From an uncultured Alphaproteobacteria bacterium (GTDB lineage: Bacteria > Pseudomonadota > Alphaproteobacteria > CALKHQ01), in NCBI GenBank assembly GCA_937988735.1, contig CALKHQ010000037.1, positions 1-5,686 of the forward strand: a DNA stretch of 5,686 nt, read 5' to 3'. Positions 5,166 to 5,686 of the stretch are shown here, piece after piece; the first letter of the stretch is position 1; every line of letters starts with the position of its first letter. The position numbers were made by a program, and so were the translations under genes. The notes below the pieces were generated by a model. That model was not told the DNA's origin. It worked only from the letters and a program-made list of their open reading frames with translations, and did no database searches.

Positions 5166-5686
5166 TCAGCCAGTCCTGGCGGTTGCCGCCCTTGCCGCCA
5201 TATCCTTCCATACCGCCACCAGCTCCGCCGACCGGGCCGGCCCGTCGCACACGCGGCGGATGTGGGCCCGGGCGGCTTCGCCCATGGCCGCGACCCGTGC
5301 CGGGCTCTGCGCCAGCCCGGCCATCGCGCGCGCGACCTCGTCCGGCTGGAATCGGTCGAACAGCAGGCCGTTGTCGCCGTCCCGGATGTAGCCGTTCCAG
5401 CTTCCGAAGGAAATGACCGGTTTGCCGGCGGTCATCGCCTCGATGACGTCCCGGCCCCATGGGTCGTTCATCCGCGTCGGCTTGATCAGCATGTGGCAGG
5501 AGGCGAGCACGCGCTCCGGGTCCGGCACGTGGCCGAGGAAGGTGAAGCGGCCGGCGACCCCCTGCTGCGCCACCCAGGCCTTCAGGTCCCCGCCCGCGCG
5601 CGCCACCTGCCCCAGGGCTCCCGGCAGCGACCGGGTGAGCGCGGTGCTGCCGGCGTGGATGAAGTGCACCTGCGTGTCGCCCAGCG
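5166..5686 (-). CDS. Glycosyltransferase, GT-B fold (GT4-like), C-terminal part, 5' end outside window
   Basis: This is the C-terminal 172 residues of a GT4-like glycosyltransferase, open to the window edge and ending in TGA at 5168-5166. Visible blocks are VHFIHAGST (6-14), FTFLGHVPDPERVLASCHMLIKPTRMNDPWGRDVIEAMTAGKPVISFGSWNGYIRDGDNGLLF (48-109), and a C-terminal helix with VWKDMAARAA. Position for position the EX7E motif reads D74-x7-E82, with Asp in place of the first Glu, probably a feature of this GT4 branch and not damage. It is the first operon gene visible, 11 nt before the deacetylase-like gene. Promoter and N-terminal acceptor domain are outside the window. Donor and acceptor are unknown. 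The diacetamido uronic acid made by the downstream genes is one possible donor. Confidence 0.9.
   Translation of the reverse strand, partial: LGDTQVHFIHAGSTALTRSLPGALGQVARAGGDLKAWVAQQGVAGRFTFLGHVPDPERVLASCHMLIKPTRMNDPWGRDVIEAMTAGKPVISFGSWNGYIRDGDNGLLFDRFQPDEVARAMAGLAQSPARVAAMGEAARAHIRRVCDGPARSAELVAVWKDMAARAATARTG

Noticed and set aside
4561..5391. Plus-strand open frame of 276 codons opposite the deacetylase-like and glycosyltransferase genes
   Set aside because: It spans two real minus-strand genes and their junction, and it has shadow composition with no domain.

Overview
The window is GC-rich bacterial DNA filled almost entirely by surface-polysaccharide genes. The composition, the codon use and a GAAC-N7-GAAC sequence (the form of the alphaproteobacterial LexA operator) suggest an alphaproteobacterium, perhaps Rhodospirillales-like. 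That placement is an inference, because no taxonomic marker gene is present.

Layout: the 3' part of a GT-B glycosyltransferase gene lies on the + strand at 1-578. It converges on a tight minus-strand operon that runs from the right edge to 633. In transcription order the operon holds a second GT-B glycosyltransferase (5' end outside the window, ends at 5166), a polysaccharide-deacetylase-like gene (5154-4411), a wbpB/wlbA-like oxidoreductase (4411-3449), a wbpD/wlbB-like N-acetyltransferase (3437-2853), a wbpE/wlbC-like PLP aminotransferase (2866-1715), and a third GT-B glycosyltransferase (1718-633). The third one is broken by an in-frame TGA. Junctions are 11 nt gaps or overlaps of 1, 14 and 4 nt, so the genes are probably co-transcribed and translationally coupled.

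How the genes work together: WbpB oxidises C3 of UDP-GlcNAcA, WbpE transaminates the 3-keto sugar, and WbpD acetylates the new amine. The product is UDP-2,3-diacetamido-2,3-dideoxy-D-glucuronate. The UDP-GlcNAc 6-dehydrogenase (WbpA) that feeds this pathway and the C2 epimerase (WbpI) that would turn the product into the manno form are not in the window. The glycosyltransferases presumably assemble an O-antigen, capsule or exopolysaccharide repeat unit.

The only gene-free stretch is the 54-base convergent junction at 579-632, and it is unusual. An AT-rich segment (22 G/C of 53 bases) lies between two exact copies of CGTCACGGTG. It holds two perfect 6-bp hairpins, a LexA-box-like direct repeat and a sigma70-like promoter match pointing left. 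I see no new defence, mobile or RNA system. The points most worth checking are the nonsense codon in the last glycosyltransferase and the junction.
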